Position numbers and translations under genes: made by a program
Part shown: positions 1-8,714 of the stretch, piece by piece
Numbering within the stretch: the stretch's first letter is position 1
Layout: each line of letters starts with the position of its first letter
Source of the DNA: an uncultured Ruminococcus sp.
GTDB lineage: Bacteria > Bacillota > Clostridia > Oscillospirales > Ruminococcaceae
Direction of reading: 5' to 3'
NCBI GenBank assembly: GCA_900545125.1
Contig: UQXS01000069.1
Span: 1 to 10,916 of the forward strand
DNA: 10,916 nucleotides
The notes under the pieces: generated by a model
Told to the model about the DNA's origin: nothing
The model's database searches: none
Seen by the model: the letters and a program-made list of their open reading frames with translations, nothing else

Positions 1-240
1 CATAAGTATAAGATGTGAGTTTTCCTGCAAAATCAGTCGATGTGAGTACGTTTCCACTGATGTCGTAGGTTGCTTCAGCAGTTTTTCCGAGAGCGTTTGT
101 CGTCTTGATAACTCTGCCGAAATCATCGTAGATGTAATAAGTTGAATTACCCTTAGCGTCGGTTACCATGATAAGATTTCCGACTTCATCGTATTTGTAG
201 CTTGTCTGCCTGCCCTTTTCATCTGTAACACTAAACGAAA
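1..240 (-). pseudogene. YD-repeat (RHS-type) protein fragment, 5'-truncated, running off the window
   Basis: The minus-strand frame from about 240 to the window edge is open and reads as YD repeats. It contains VTDEKGRQTSYKYDEVGN, then VTDAKGNSTYYIYDDFGRVI, then a third YD-like unit (ATYDISGNVLTSTDFAGK). This matches the Y-x-YD-x-x-G-x-x pattern of RHS/YD proteins, which are large cell-surface or secreted proteins, often polymorphic toxins. The homology begins abruptly inside a repeat about 55 bases after the lanG stop. There is no room for an N-terminal domain, no ribosome binding site and no plausible start, so the 5' end of this gene is missing here. The frame is the same as that of lanG and has no stop after the lanG TAG. 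The 3' end lies outside the window. The family is clear from the repeats; calling it a broken remnant is an inference from the missing 5' end. Confidence 0.82.
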
Positions 241-292
241 TTGTGATATATAGAAACAAAATTCGAAAGTCAAAAGAGTCTCTGTGCCAAAG

Positions 293-1018
293 CTATGCAA
301 TATCCTTTTGTTTAAGCAGGACAGCTCCGGCAACGCCAAAGACAAGGATGAAAGGAATAGTGCTTTTAATAGTGAACCGATCAATCTGCAATGCTGTAAA
401 GGCTCTGCCGAGCTCATAGAAGGTGTTATGTGTCAACAGCGACTGTAGAAAAACGAGCTTTGTGTTTTTTCCGAGCATTGCCAGATTATCTCCAAAAGAC
501 CAGAAAAAAAGGAAATAGTCAGCTATCAATATAAAAGAGCTGCTTTTTATTATCAGTGACAAAGTCATGGAAAACACAATTACAACAGTTGAAAAAATCA
601 TGTATACACCCATAATAGTCCATATTTCCCTTACCGCAGATATGCTGCCTGCCAGATTTGGTACGGTCAGCTTCAGAAGGATATGGACTGCTGCAAGATA
701 TACTGCCGTAGTCATATTAGCAAGTATCTTGCAGCCATATATCACTAACCTCTCTTCCTGTACAGAATAAATAAGTCTTGCACTATTTGTAAAATAATCA
801 CAACCGAAATGATTTACTCCATAATAGACAAGCAATAGCCTAAATACGCTGGAGATAATAAGGTCAGTACCCGCTCCAGCTTCCAGAATAGCTGGTAACC
901 TCAGCTTGATAGCTGCTGCACCGACGATAGAGCTTACTATCATTATCACAACGGCCTTGTTGAATATGCCCCTGCGTATGTCTTTAAGATAAATCTGAAA
1001 ACCTCTATTCAATTCCAT
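293..1018 (-). CDS. lanG: LanG-type lantibiotic immunity ABC transporter permease
   Basis: This 241-residue membrane protein is the last gene of the cluster. It has about six hydrophobic segments, near residues 19-42, 56-77, 98-118, 132-160, 163-185 and 221-238, as in ABC-2 type permeases of the LanEG/BcrB group. With LanE it should form the channel of LanFEG, which moves membrane-bound lantibiotic out of the producer's membrane. I assign it by size, topology and position; no motif is diagnostic. It starts two codons' distance from the lanE stop (TAA at 1029-1027), so the two are translationally coupled. The Shine-Dalgarno AGGAGG (1027-1022) is only 3 bases from the ATG at 1018. A TTG two codons further on (1012) has better spacing, so the true start could be there. 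The TAG stop is at 295-293. Confidence 0.85.
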   Translation of the reverse strand: MELNRGFQIYLKDIRRGIFNKAVVIMIVSSIVGAAAIKLRLPAILEAGAGTDLIISSVFRLLLVYYGVNHFGCDYFTNSARLIYSVQEERLVIYGCKILANMTTAVYLAAVHILLKLTVPNLAGSISAVREIWTIMGVYMIFSTVVIVFSMTLSLIIKSSSFILIADYFLFFWSFGDNLAMLGKNTKLVFLQSLLTHNTFYELGRAFTALQIDRFTIKSTIPFILVFGVAGAVLLKQKDIA

Positions 1019-1026
1019 ATCCCTCC

Positions 1027-1755
1027 TTACTCTCCAACCGCATCATAAGATATGTCCTTATTTTCCGCAATAAGAGCAGCTATGACAAAGAAAAGTGCTG
1101 TAACAGCTGCAGTGACTATCAGAGTATAAACTTCAATATCATAAGTCATTATGGCGTTATCCAGTGATAAAAAGGGAATAAACCGTATAGCTCCGCCTTC
1201 GTTACCCGTAATACTGTGATACATTATATATACATACGGCAGCGCTATATAGCAGATAAGCATGGTGAACATCGTGATTTTGTACTTGTTCATCACAGCT
1301 GTCAGCAATGCTGCTGCGGAAGAATAATGCAGACTTGCAACAAAGAATATTACAGCACCTCTGCCAATCAGCTTTATATCAATATTCACAGAATTCTTGA
1401 GACATACCGCAATATGCACCGCCGCTACTGCCGCAAACAGCAAAAGTCCGGTATATAGTACGGAAAATGTCTTAAAGATGATTATGTTGCTCTCTGACCT
1501 CCCGGACGTGTGAATGCATTTATAAAATCCGTTGCTGAACTCCTTTGCAAACATATCCGCAGAAAGAAGCACCATATAGTATCCTATGAACTTTGAAAGC
1601 ATCTTGACTGATGTCTCCGGAAATTCCGGAGATGTTCCTCTGCGGTACATAAATACCCCGAATACCAATGCGATAAGCAGAAGCGTTCCAAGAAAGCTGA
1701 GTCGCTTCAGATTCATTCTAAAGCTTGTAAAACCAAGCGCTGCCGTATTATTCAT
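1027..1755 (-). CDS. lanE: LanE-type lantibiotic immunity ABC transporter permease
   Basis: This is a 242-residue integral membrane protein with a short cytoplasmic N-terminus and about six membrane segments (near residues 18-37, 55-75, 95-116, 131-152, 158-180 and 209-231). The first is followed by the positive pair RR at about 38-39. Size and layout fit ABC-2 type permeases of lantibiotic self-protection transporters. The ATG at 1755 overlaps the end of the upstream ATPase gene by 8 bases (ATGAATAA), which is typical of subunits made together. LanE and LanG are about equal in length and pair as a heterodimer with two copies of the LanF ATPase in known systems such as NisFEG and NukFEG. Which of the two permeases is E and which is G follows only from gene order. 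Confidence 0.85.
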   Translation of the reverse strand: MNNTAALGFTSFRMNLKRLSFLGTLLLIALVFGVFMYRRGTSPEFPETSVKMLSKFIGYYMVLLSADMFAKEFSNGFYKCIHTSGRSESNIIIFKTFSVLYTGLLLFAAVAAVHIAVCLKNSVNIDIKLIGRGAVIFFVASLHYSSAAALLTAVMNKYKITMFTMLICYIALPYVYIMYHSITGNEGGAIRFIPFLSLDNAIMTYDIEVYTLIVTAAVTALFFVIAALIAENKDISYDAVGE

Positions 1756-2644
1756 CTATGTCCTCCATTATCTTCCGATATTCTCGTTCAAGGTCAAGAC
1801 TCTTGTTATCCATCACGAAAATCCGTATACCCTCATTAACTGCGTATATGAGAAATCCGGCGGCCTCGCTTTCGTCCATTTCCGCTTCTACCTTTTCGTT
1901 GCACATAGCAGCCTTAAAGCCTTTTTTCTCAAGACATTCTATAAGCTTCAACGGAGAATCAGTTGAAAATGAATATATATTTTTTCTGTCAGGTCTGATA
2001 TCTTGTTTCTGTACTATCCCACCGTTCCTGATATAGTATACTCTGTCACATACTGCCTCTATCTCCGAGAGTATATGGCTGGAAACAAGTACTCCGCAGT
2101 TCATTTTCTCAGCCGAATACTTTATCATATCACGTACGGCAGGTATAGTGCTCGGATCAAGCCCGTTTGTAGGTTCATCAAGAACGAGTATTTCCGGCTT
2201 GCCCACCATCGCCATACATATGCCAAGTTTTTGCTTCATGCCTAATGAATACTTGCTGACACGTTTTTTCAAGGCATTGTCTATCCCGATGTGTTTAGCA
2301 AGATCCATTATCTGCATTTTGGAATAAGCACCCGATAGCTTTGCACAGAACTTAAGATTGTCAAAGCCGGTATCGCTGCCGTAGTATCCCGGGTTTTCTA
2401 TAAGACAGCCCACCTTCTTATAATTGCACTTCATCTCCCTGATATCTTCACCGTTTATCCGGACACTTCCGTCATATTTGGAGATAAGTCCGCATATTAT
2501 CTTCATTATTGTGCTTTTTCCCGAACCGTTTGGCCCGACAAGTCCGACTATCTCACCGCTTTTTATTTCCATTCCCACATTTTTGAGAATCTTTTCTTTG
2601 CCGTAGTTCTTTGATACATTATCAAGTTTCAGCAGTGTTTTCAT
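1748..2644 (-). CDS. lanF: LanF-type lantibiotic immunity ABC transporter ATP-binding protein
   Basis: This 298-residue ABC ATPase drives the LanFEG immunity exporter. Visible motifs are Walker A GPNGSGKST (37-45), an ABC signature YSLGMKQKL (132-140) in place of LSGGQ, Walker B ILVLDEP (152-158), the D-loop GLDPS (161-165) and the switch histidine H190 (SSHI). At the Q-loop position the sequence is LIENP, with Glu83 instead of Gln. This 'E-loop' is a known mark of LanF immunity ATPases and the related BcrA group, and it separates this protein from ordinary exporters. The C-terminal third (about 210-298) is the less conserved extension seen in BcrA-like ATPases. The ATG at 2644 has AGGAGG (2657-2652) 7 bases upstream. 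The gene follows lanT after 21 bases and overlaps lanE, so it belongs to the same transcript. Confidence 0.95.
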   Translation of the reverse strand: MKTLLKLDNVSKNYGKEKILKNVGMEIKSGEIVGLVGPNGSGKSTIMKIICGLISKYDGSVRINGEDIREMKCNYKKVGCLIENPGYYGSDTGFDNLKFCAKLSGAYSKMQIMDLAKHIGIDNALKKRVSKYSLGMKQKLGICMAMVGKPEILVLDEPTNGLDPSTIPAVRDMIKYSAEKMNCGVLVSSHILSEIEAVCDRVYYIRNGGIVQKQDIRPDRKNIYSFSTDSPLKLIECLEKKGFKAAMCNEKVEAEMDESEAAGFLIYAVNEGIRIFVMDNKSLDLEREYRKIMEDIDE

Positions 2645-2665
2645 TACAAAACCTCCTATATCCGA

Positions 2666-4789
2666 TTATGAAGCTCTACAACTGTAAAGCTTTGCATATT
2701 CTCCCTTCCTTGCAAGGAGTTCCTCATGAGTTCCGTACTCTATTATACGTCCCTTATCAAGCACGTATATTCTATCGCAATTGACTATAGTTGAAAGTCG
2801 ATGAGCAATCACAATAGATGTGCAACCCTGATTTTTCAGATGCTGAGTGAGTTTCATTTCATTTATATTGTCAAGCGAACTTGTTGCCTCGTCAAAAACG
2901 ATTATTTTCGGTGAGTTGATGAGCGCCCTTGCAAGAATGATTCTCTGGCACTGTCCGCCCGAAAGATTATCCCCTGCCTCAGATACTATCGTATTGTATT
3001 TCATCGGCATTTTCTCAATCTCACTGTGGATGTTGACTATCTCTGCACATTCTTTGACCTTCTCCATACTGATATTTTCCCTGTTCAGTACAATGTTATC
3101 ATATATGCTCTTATTAAAAAGCCTTACGTTCTGAGGAACTATACCAAACTGCTTGCGAAGGTCTCTCATATCTATCTCTGAAATATCCACCCCGTCATAG
3201 AGTACACTTCCGCTGTTGAGTGAATATAGTCCGATAATTATTTTGGCAAGTGTGCTCTTTCCGCTTCCCGATCGTCCCACAAATGCAATTTTCTCGCCTT
3301 TAATTATTTTAAGATTAATATCTGTAAGTACATTGTCGTTGGAATTTCCATAGCTGAACGAAACGTTCTTCAACTCAATATTTCCCTCAGCCTTGTGCCT
3401 GCGAAGCTCTGTTACAGTACATTTTTCCTTTTCACTGGCTGAAATGTCCGCAAGACGTTCCATATACACAGTACATTTTACATAACTCCAGTAAGTGTTG
3501 AATACTGAATCAACCAGACCAATATATATGCCGCTTACTGTATAAAGTGAAAGTGCCGTTCCAAGTGACATACTACTGTTTATTACAAGATACACAGAGA
3601 AAAGCAGTATTATCAACGGCGATACAAGCTTAAATATATCCGATACAATATTTACGTAATTCCCGATTTTTTCTGAATTATAGAGCTTTTTCTGATAAAT
3701 TGCAAATTTTTTCTCCCAGTTTGAGAAAATTTCGCTCTCAGACGATGTCATCTTAACATTCAGCATAGACTGCACTGTTTCCATATATATACCCTGAACG
3801 CTGCTTTCCTCGCTGATATAACTTTTACTGCTGTCAATAACGGCAGAATTTGTCATGGCTACAAACACAAGGTTTGCAATGAATATAAGGAGAGTGACTA
3901 TTCCTATGGCTATATTATGATACATAAAATATATCGTATAGAATATCACTGCGCCAACCTGGATAACACCGTTTACAACCTGATTTGCAAACATTTCCTT
4001 TAGAGTAGTCGCACTTCTTAAAGTATATACTATATCCATAGCATTTCGTGTCTCGAAATAGTTATATGTGACGTCCAGAAGTTCTCCGAACGAGTTCCGT
4101 AGTATCACTTTTTCAATATATATTCTCATCCGTATGACAAGGATATTCTGGATATATGATATAATTATTGTCATAACGGCAAAACAAACAAACACCTTTA
4201 TGAAGTACCTGAACTTATTCTCTCCGAAAACTACCGAATCCACTAATCTACGCATTATCTCAGGAGATATCAGCGAAAGCAGATACACAATAAGCGAGCA
4301 TACCGCAAGCACCAGATACCGCATCTTATTCTCGAAAATAATCGGAAGGAACATTCTGATATACTTCTTTTCGCTGTTTCCCTTCTGAAATTCATCACCC
4401 GGAACAGCATACAATGCATACTCGGAATATTTTGTCAGAAACTCCTCGATTTCTATTTTCTGTCTGCCTATCGAAGGGTCAACTATAACTATTTTTTTAC
4501 TGCTACACCGTTCAAAAATTACATAATGCCTGTTCTCCCAAAACAGTATGCAGGGTTCTCCATGTTTCATGACATCCCCGGCAGATATCTTTACTCCTTT
4601 TGTTCTCATTCCGTTTTCCTGAAGGATTGTACTCAGTTCAAGAAGTGATGTTCCGTTGCGTCCAACAGGATACTTTCCTCTGAGCTCAGTCATAGACATA
4701 CATCGACCGTAATAAGCAAGTATCATCTTGGCACAGCATAATCCGCATTCAGTCTGCTGTGACTGAGATGCCAACCTTATTTTTTTCAA
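2666..4789 (-). CDS. lanT: LanT: bifunctional C39 leader peptidase / ABC exporter
   Basis: This 707-residue protein cuts the leader after the double glycine and exports the modified peptide. An N-terminal C39 peptidase domain (about 1-130) carries catalytic Cys15 in QTECGLCC, His88 (NRHYVIF) and Asp104 (VDPS). The transmembrane domain spans about 155-445. The ATPase domain follows: Walker A GRSGSGKST (505-513), Q-loop Gln553, signature LSGGQ (609-613), Walker B IIVFDEA (629-635) and H663 (IAHR). Length and order are those of full LanT/bacteriocin exporters. The start is TTG at 4789: GGAGG (4801-4797) sits 7 bases upstream, and the TTGA overlap with the stop of the preceding reductase gene indicates coupled translation. 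The AMS-type cluster has no separate leader protease, which fits this domain doing the cleavage. All catalytic residues appear intact. Confidence 0.97.
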   Translation of the reverse strand: MKKIRLASQSQQTECGLCCAKMILAYYGRCMSMTELRGKYPVGRNGTSLLELSTILQENGMRTKGVKISAGDVMKHGEPCILFWENRHYVIFERCSSKKIVIVDPSIGRQKIEIEEFLTKYSEYALYAVPGDEFQKGNSEKKYIRMFLPIIFENKMRYLVLAVCSLIVYLLSLISPEIMRRLVDSVVFGENKFRYFIKVFVCFAVMTIIISYIQNILVIRMRIYIEKVILRNSFGELLDVTYNYFETRNAMDIVYTLRSATTLKEMFANQVVNGVIQVGAVIFYTIYFMYHNIAIGIVTLLIFIANLVFVAMTNSAVIDSSKSYISEESSVQGIYMETVQSMLNVKMTSSESEIFSNWEKKFAIYQKKLYNSEKIGNYVNIVSDIFKLVSPLIILLFSVYLVINSSMSLGTALSLYTVSGIYIGLVDSVFNTYWSYVKCTVYMERLADISASEKEKCTVTELRRHKAEGNIELKNVSFSYGNSNDNVLTDINLKIIKGEKIAFVGRSGSGKSTLAKIIIGLYSLNSGSVLYDGVDISEIDMRDLRKQFGIVPQNVRLFNKSIYDNIVLNRENISMEKVKECAEIVNIHSEIEKMPMKYNTIVSEAGDNLSGGQCQRIILARALINSPKIIVFDEATSSLDNINEMKLTQHLKNQGCTSIVIAHRLSTIVNCDRIYVLDKGRIIEYGTHEELLARKGEYAKLYSCRAS

Positions 4790-5544
4790 AATAAAACCTC
4801 CGAAATATTTGCCGTTTTTCTTTCGCTTACAAGATTCTCAGCTTCCTCAAAGCTTTCGCACAAAAACATTCCTGATTTTTTCCATTGTTCATATTCATAT
4901 CGATTCTCGCTCTCCGAAAGAGTAATCATCCCCTTCAGCGATCTGAAATACTCATCAATACCTTTATTCAATATATCAGGTGCAGTGTTTTCTTCGATGC
5001 ATATACCTATAAGCTTTGCACATTTTTCAGTTAGGCCGGTATTGTATCCGTTATCCAAATCTGCCTTTTCTCTTGCCACAACATTCAGTACGGATATTAC
5101 TCTCATGCCAAATCCCCATACAATATTTTTCATATAATTATTGACCGTATATATGCCATTGCCGCACGATGATGTCAGAAGCACAGCTCTTTTTCCGATA
5201 AGCGGCATCAGATGCAGCCATCCTGATAGTCTCTGAAAAAGTGCATTCATATATATTGAAACATTAGCTGCATATATAGGTGTTGCAAATATTATCAGGT
5301 CCGCATTAAGCATTTTGGACTTTATCTGTGCCATACTGTCCTTTTTTTCAAGAGGACATATTCCGTTGCAGAAACAATTCATACATCCGCAGCAGTTTTC
5401 TATCTTCGCATTATTTACTGTAATGATTTCTGTTTTGATTTCTTCATCAATATTTCCGTCTAATCTTTCAAGAACTCGTCTTGCAGCCTCAAGAGAGACC
5501 GATTTTTCAGTACGAGGACTGCCTGCGATAACAATCACCTTCAT
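4786..5544 (-). CDS. flavodoxin-fold NAD(P)H-dependent FMN reductase with an Fe-S-type cysteine motif; candidate dehydroamino acid reductase
   Basis: This 252-residue protein has a flavodoxin-like fold. It begins MKVIVIAGSPR, with the FMN phosphate loop at residues 8-11 (GSPR), and carries a second FMN-contact segment FATPIYAANVS (86-96). Residues 51-63 hold six Cys, arranged so that C51-x2-C54-x2-C57-x5-C63 matches the compact 4Fe-4S pattern of iron-sulfur flavoproteins, though related FMN reductases without a cluster have similar cysteines. The gene lies between lanM and lanT, overlapping or touching both, so it must be co-expressed and probably acts on the peptide. Flavin-dependent LanJ(B) enzymes, known from carnolysin and bicereucin, reduce Dha/Dhb to D-Ala/D-Abu, and I infer a similar role. 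Alternatives are another tailoring redox step or electron supply. ATG at 5544 is chosen because AAGGGG (5558-5553) lies 8 bases upstream; the GTG at 5553 overlaps that site. Confidence 0.85.
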   Translation of the reverse strand: MKVIVIAGSPRTEKSVSLEAARRVLERLDGNIDEEIKTEIITVNNAKIENCCGCMNCFCNGICPLEKKDSMAQIKSKMLNADLIIFATPIYAANVSIYMNALFQRLSGWLHLMPLIGKRAVLLTSSCGNGIYTVNNYMKNIVWGFGMRVISVLNVVAREKADLDNGYNTGLTEKCAKLIGICIEENTAPDILNKGIDEYFRSLKGMITLSESENRYEYEQWKKSGMFLCESFEEAENLVSERKTANISEVLF

Positions 5545-5545
5545 A

Positions 5546-8500
5546 TTATTCACCCCTTAATCCCATAATATCGGGGATTTCATCATAGCACCTGAATTTG
5601 CATATTGCATAAATCAGACCAGCGATACCGCAGAATAAACCGTTGTCATCATAGCCGCTAAGAAGTTTGCCTTCTTTACTGGCAGGTATGATTTTTTCAT
5701 TCAGAACGAGGCTAAGATTCGCTTTGGCATCTGCTTCAAGCTCTGTATCGCCAAGCACCTGTGCTGTAAATCTGAGTATCAGCAGATTTCCTACATCTCC
5801 ATGACACAGACAGTAATTTCTTCCAAAGCACTGCTCCTTCACCGCCCTGAGTGAATTGTTCAAATCGGTTATTACCGTCTCAGACTTTATGCCGTTACAG
5901 TAGAGCTCTGCTCTTGATAGAAGTATCCCCGGCGCACCATGACACCAACCATAATTAAAATAATTTGGTTCCTCAATAAGCCTGCTCCAGTTATTATCCT
6001 TATGTGAATAGGCTTTGTTCTGCACTTCCAGGAAATCCTCCACGAATTGACCAATATCCGGAATATCAGCATATCTACTGCTGCTTACAAGTGCAGAAAT
6101 AATGCCTGCATCCCCGTGGGCATAACCAACAAAGTGCTTTTCCTCACCTTCTCCGGAGCATATTCTGCCATACAAAGCTCTCACCGTTTTTCTTATAATT
6201 TCTGCTGACTTATCTCTTATTTCTTCATCAGATACTGTATCGCATATATATGTCAGCACCTTCAGTATACCTGCTGTGCCGCCGAGTATATCTGTTTTCT
6301 CTATGGCATTTTCTGCGGCTGAAATATGGCTGAGTAACTTATGAATATATCTGTCATGTTCCTTTCTGTAAAATCTCTCCCTACAGAATATCAGTAGAAA
6401 AAGAATACCTGCAATGCCGTCATAAGCACCTAATGACATATAGCTCAGGTCATCAGCTCTCAGCCCTACAAATGTAAGCTCCATTACCATATCAGCTTTT
6501 CTGAGGTAGTCTGCCTCTCCCGTACAGATATATGCACAATAAAGAGCAAAGGCAATTCCGCTTCTGCCATAATAAAGACTGTCGCCCACATCCTGACACT
6601 CGATTATTCCGTAGTCATTTTCCATACAGCCCAGCCATGTGTAGCAATCACTGTTTTCTCTTTTGCCGCTTATGACGTTGGCGAAAAGTTTATCACAAAG
6701 CATTCTGATAATTTCATTATCATTATTGTCGGATATGCTATAAGACGCTCCCACAGTATAACGATAGTCTGTACGGTTATCCGAGATAATGGCAAAGCAG
6801 CTCTTTATCACCATAAGCTGACGTCTCAGGTCAGTCTCATTCATTGAACGTATCTTCTCGCATATATTTTCAATTGGCGAAAGCATATATAGTGCATTCT
6901 CCGAAAATTCAGTTCCACGGTCATCGGAGTTTATCTGGAAAAGTGGGATATCGCCGTCCATCATAGAATTTATTTCTCTTGCGGCAACTAACCTGTCGCT
7001 TTCTCCTAAACCCAGACGATGCAGGCATATCAGTCTGTCAACAGTGTTCCCAAGAAGATCCGGATGATAGCTTATATCCAGAAGCTGACCATATATCCAA
7101 GTCGAACGATAAAGCACCCTGACAGGACAATCTCTGAAGCTTTCACAGAGCAGCTCACGGGAGCTGTCCCGGTTTTCAAGGATATACCTGTACATCTGAC
7201 TGAAGCCGTCACAAAGCTCTTCAAAATAATCGAGAGCATTTATTCTCTTACTGTCCTTTGTAAGAACGTTAGGATTAAGTGCAACCTTACCGGAACGTTT
7301 TTCGAGTTTTACGTCATCAGTTTCTATTGAGGCAATAAAATTACTGTCAAAGGCAGAATCCTGCTCCTCAACATTTCCGATACCACCAAGCTCCACAGAC
7401 CTTCCGTTTCTGTTATTTATTATGTGTGTGGGGAATACCAGTGTTCCTTTTACTGAATTGATTATCTTATCACGTACCTTCTGCTCAATATCGCTTCCAT
7501 CCAACACAATCCTGGGCTGTATAACTGTTTCAAGGTCGATGATTACAGGACTTTCCTTCAGTGCTATAATATTTTCGCTGTGCATATCCCCCGCAGAAAG
7601 GATATACAGCAAACAGCTGAGGATACCCAGTTTCCTGTGATAATTGCGTACTTCCTCTATACTGTCCGGCTCTGTGCTGTTGCTGATATATTCAGTCCAG
7701 CCACTCTCTCCTGCAGTAAATGATCGTGGCAGGTAAAATCTGCCATAACCGAGGCTTTCAGAAAAGTCGTTGACCTTTTCCATAACTTTATTATATGCCA
7801 GATCAATCTTCAGCGAATGCGGCTTATATATAACTATCTTCTCATTTTCAAAAACGAGTCTTGCAACGCTCTGACCGCCATTATGGGTATCTCCCGATCC
7901 TGTTATAATACCCAGCAGTCTGCCAAGCTTTTGACCGTTGTTTATAACGGATTCAATCATGCCGATATATTCAGCAGTATCAGTGATTATCTTGCGGAAG
8001 AAGCCGAGGGCATTCTTTATCCTGATATGAAAAAGTCTGACCATTTCAGGATAATCTGCCATTACAGAGGCAACATAGTCCCTGTCTCTGAGCATAGTTT
8101 CAGAGAAATACTCGGCTCTTTCCTCCGGAGTGTCTCCCACCAGCTTTCCAGAGGCTTTGACGTAATTCACCTCAACTATCAATGCACGATAGGCTACCTC
8201 ATTCAGCATATCTGCAATATGACATGTCATATTCGTCATTAAGGTATCTCTGTCCGCAATAAAATCTCCGCCGCAGTCAAGTATATCGGTCATTTCGTCA
8301 TGATACGCTGCTACGATACCGTAATAGAAATATATCCACCTGTACTGCCTGCTGTTTCTTATTCTCATGAAACTGTTAGTTAGATCGTCATATTCGACGT
8401 AATCTGAATCATACATATTCTCATTCTCACAGCAGTATTCCTCAATGCAGTCATCGAAACTCATATCAGAGACTTTTTGCAAAATCTTTTCTGCGTCTTC

Positions 8501-8584
8501 AGCTGTATAGCGGCTGTCGCCGCCCACATTGAACAGCGATACCCAGAAATCCACCTGCTTTTTTCTATCAATATTTTCTGTCAC
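5546..8584 (-). CDS. lanM: LanM: class II lanthipeptide synthetase (dehydratase plus cyclase)
   Basis: This 1012-residue enzyme phosphorylates and eliminates Ser/Thr in the LanA core, then adds Cys thiols across the double bonds to form (methyl)lanthionine rings. The N-terminal dehydratase (DUF4135, about 150-600) shows SGDTHNGGQSV (230-240), VIYKPHS with Lys254, GDMHSEN (332-338) and IDLET (349-353), the kinase-like nucleotide and metal sites of the family. The C-terminal LanC-like cyclase (about 660-1000) has YAHGDAG (821-827), WCHGAPG (880-886) and LCHGD (926-930); C881, C927 and H928 should bind the catalytic zinc. No key residue is missing and the length is normal for LanM. The start is GTG at 8584, with GGAGG (8598-8594) 9 bases upstream. 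It lies 189 bases after lanA behind a hairpin-rich spacer, and its TAA falls within the ribosome binding region and start of the next gene. Confidence 0.97.
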   Translation of the reverse strand: MTENIDRKKQVDFWVSLFNVGGDSRYTAEDAEKILQKVSDMSFDDCIEEYCCENENMYDSDYVEYDDLTNSFMRIRNSRQYRWIYFYYGIVAAYHDEMTDILDCGGDFIADRDTLMTNMTCHIADMLNEVAYRALIVEVNYVKASGKLVGDTPEERAEYFSETMLRDRDYVASVMADYPEMVRLFHIRIKNALGFFRKIITDTAEYIGMIESVINNGQKLGRLLGIITGSGDTHNGGQSVARLVFENEKIVIYKPHSLKIDLAYNKVMEKVNDFSESLGYGRFYLPRSFTAGESGWTEYISNSTEPDSIEEVRNYHRKLGILSCLLYILSAGDMHSENIIALKESPVIIDLETVIQPRIVLDGSDIEQKVRDKIINSVKGTLVFPTHIINNRNGRSVELGGIGNVEEQDSAFDSNFIASIETDDVKLEKRSGKVALNPNVLTKDSKRINALDYFEELCDGFSQMYRYILENRDSSRELLCESFRDCPVRVLYRSTWIYGQLLDISYHPDLLGNTVDRLICLHRLGLGESDRLVAAREINSMMDGDIPLFQINSDDRGTEFSENALYMLSPIENICEKIRSMNETDLRRQLMVIKSCFAIISDNRTDYRYTVGASYSISDNNDNEIIRMLCDKLFANVISGKRENSDCYTWLGCMENDYGIIECQDVGDSLYYGRSGIAFALYCAYICTGEADYLRKADMVMELTFVGLRADDLSYMSLGAYDGIAGILFLLIFCRERFYRKEHDRYIHKLLSHISAAENAIEKTDILGGTAGILKVLTYICDTVSDEEIRDKSAEIIRKTVRALYGRICSGEGEEKHFVGYAHGDAGIISALVSSSRYADIPDIGQFVEDFLEVQNKAYSHKDNNWSRLIEEPNYFNYGWCHGAPGILLSRAELYCNGIKSETVITDLNNSLRAVKEQCFGRNYCLCHGDVGNLLILRFTAQVLGDTELEADAKANLSLVLNEKIIPASKEGKLLSGYDDNGLFCGIAGLIYAICKFRCYDEIPDIMGLRGE

Positions 8585-8625
8585 TTTAAATAACCTCCAT
8601 TATAAGTTATCTCGGAATGCTCCGC

Positions 8626-8686
8626 CAACTAAACACTGTCAAAATCCGATCCTGTAATACACACTTTTTCTGACAAGGTTTAGTTG
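8626..8686. repeat. imperfect 16-bp inverted repeat upstream of lanM
   Basis: The arms are 8626-8641 (CAACTAAACACTGTCA) and 8671-8686, whose reverse complement reads CAACTAAACCTTGTCA; only the two middle bases differ. The loop is 29 bases. Transcribed on the minus strand it would form a strong stem-loop ending about 27 bases before the lanM ribosome binding site. It could stabilise the lanM mRNA after processing, slow polymerase, or bind a regulator. The function is not known. Confidence 0.7.
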
Positions 8687-8704
8687 AAGGAACGTTGAAG
8701 GAAC
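8683..8704. repeat. perfect 11-bp tandem repeat (two copies)
   Basis: GTTGAAGGAAC occurs twice with no gap, at 8683-8693 and 8694-8704. The 11-base period is about one helical turn, so two protein subunits could bind the same face. The first four bases of the proximal copy are shared with the right arm of the adjacent inverted repeat. It may be a regulator site or a replication-slippage duplication. Confidence 0.75.
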
Positions 8705-8714
8705 ATAGTATAAA

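Noticed and set aside
5545..5553. GTG start three codons upstream for the flavoprotein
   Set aside because: That GTG overlaps the AAGGGG ribosome binding site, which is correctly spaced for the ATG at 5544.
7817..8242. 141-residue plus-strand frame opposite lanM
   Set aside because: An antisense shadow of a gene with intact family motifs; no start signals or domain.
8638..8643. TTGACA on the minus strand as the -35 of a lanM promoter
   Set aside because: No -10 at 15-19 bases; the nearest TATAAT is 32 bases away and adjoins the ribosome binding site.
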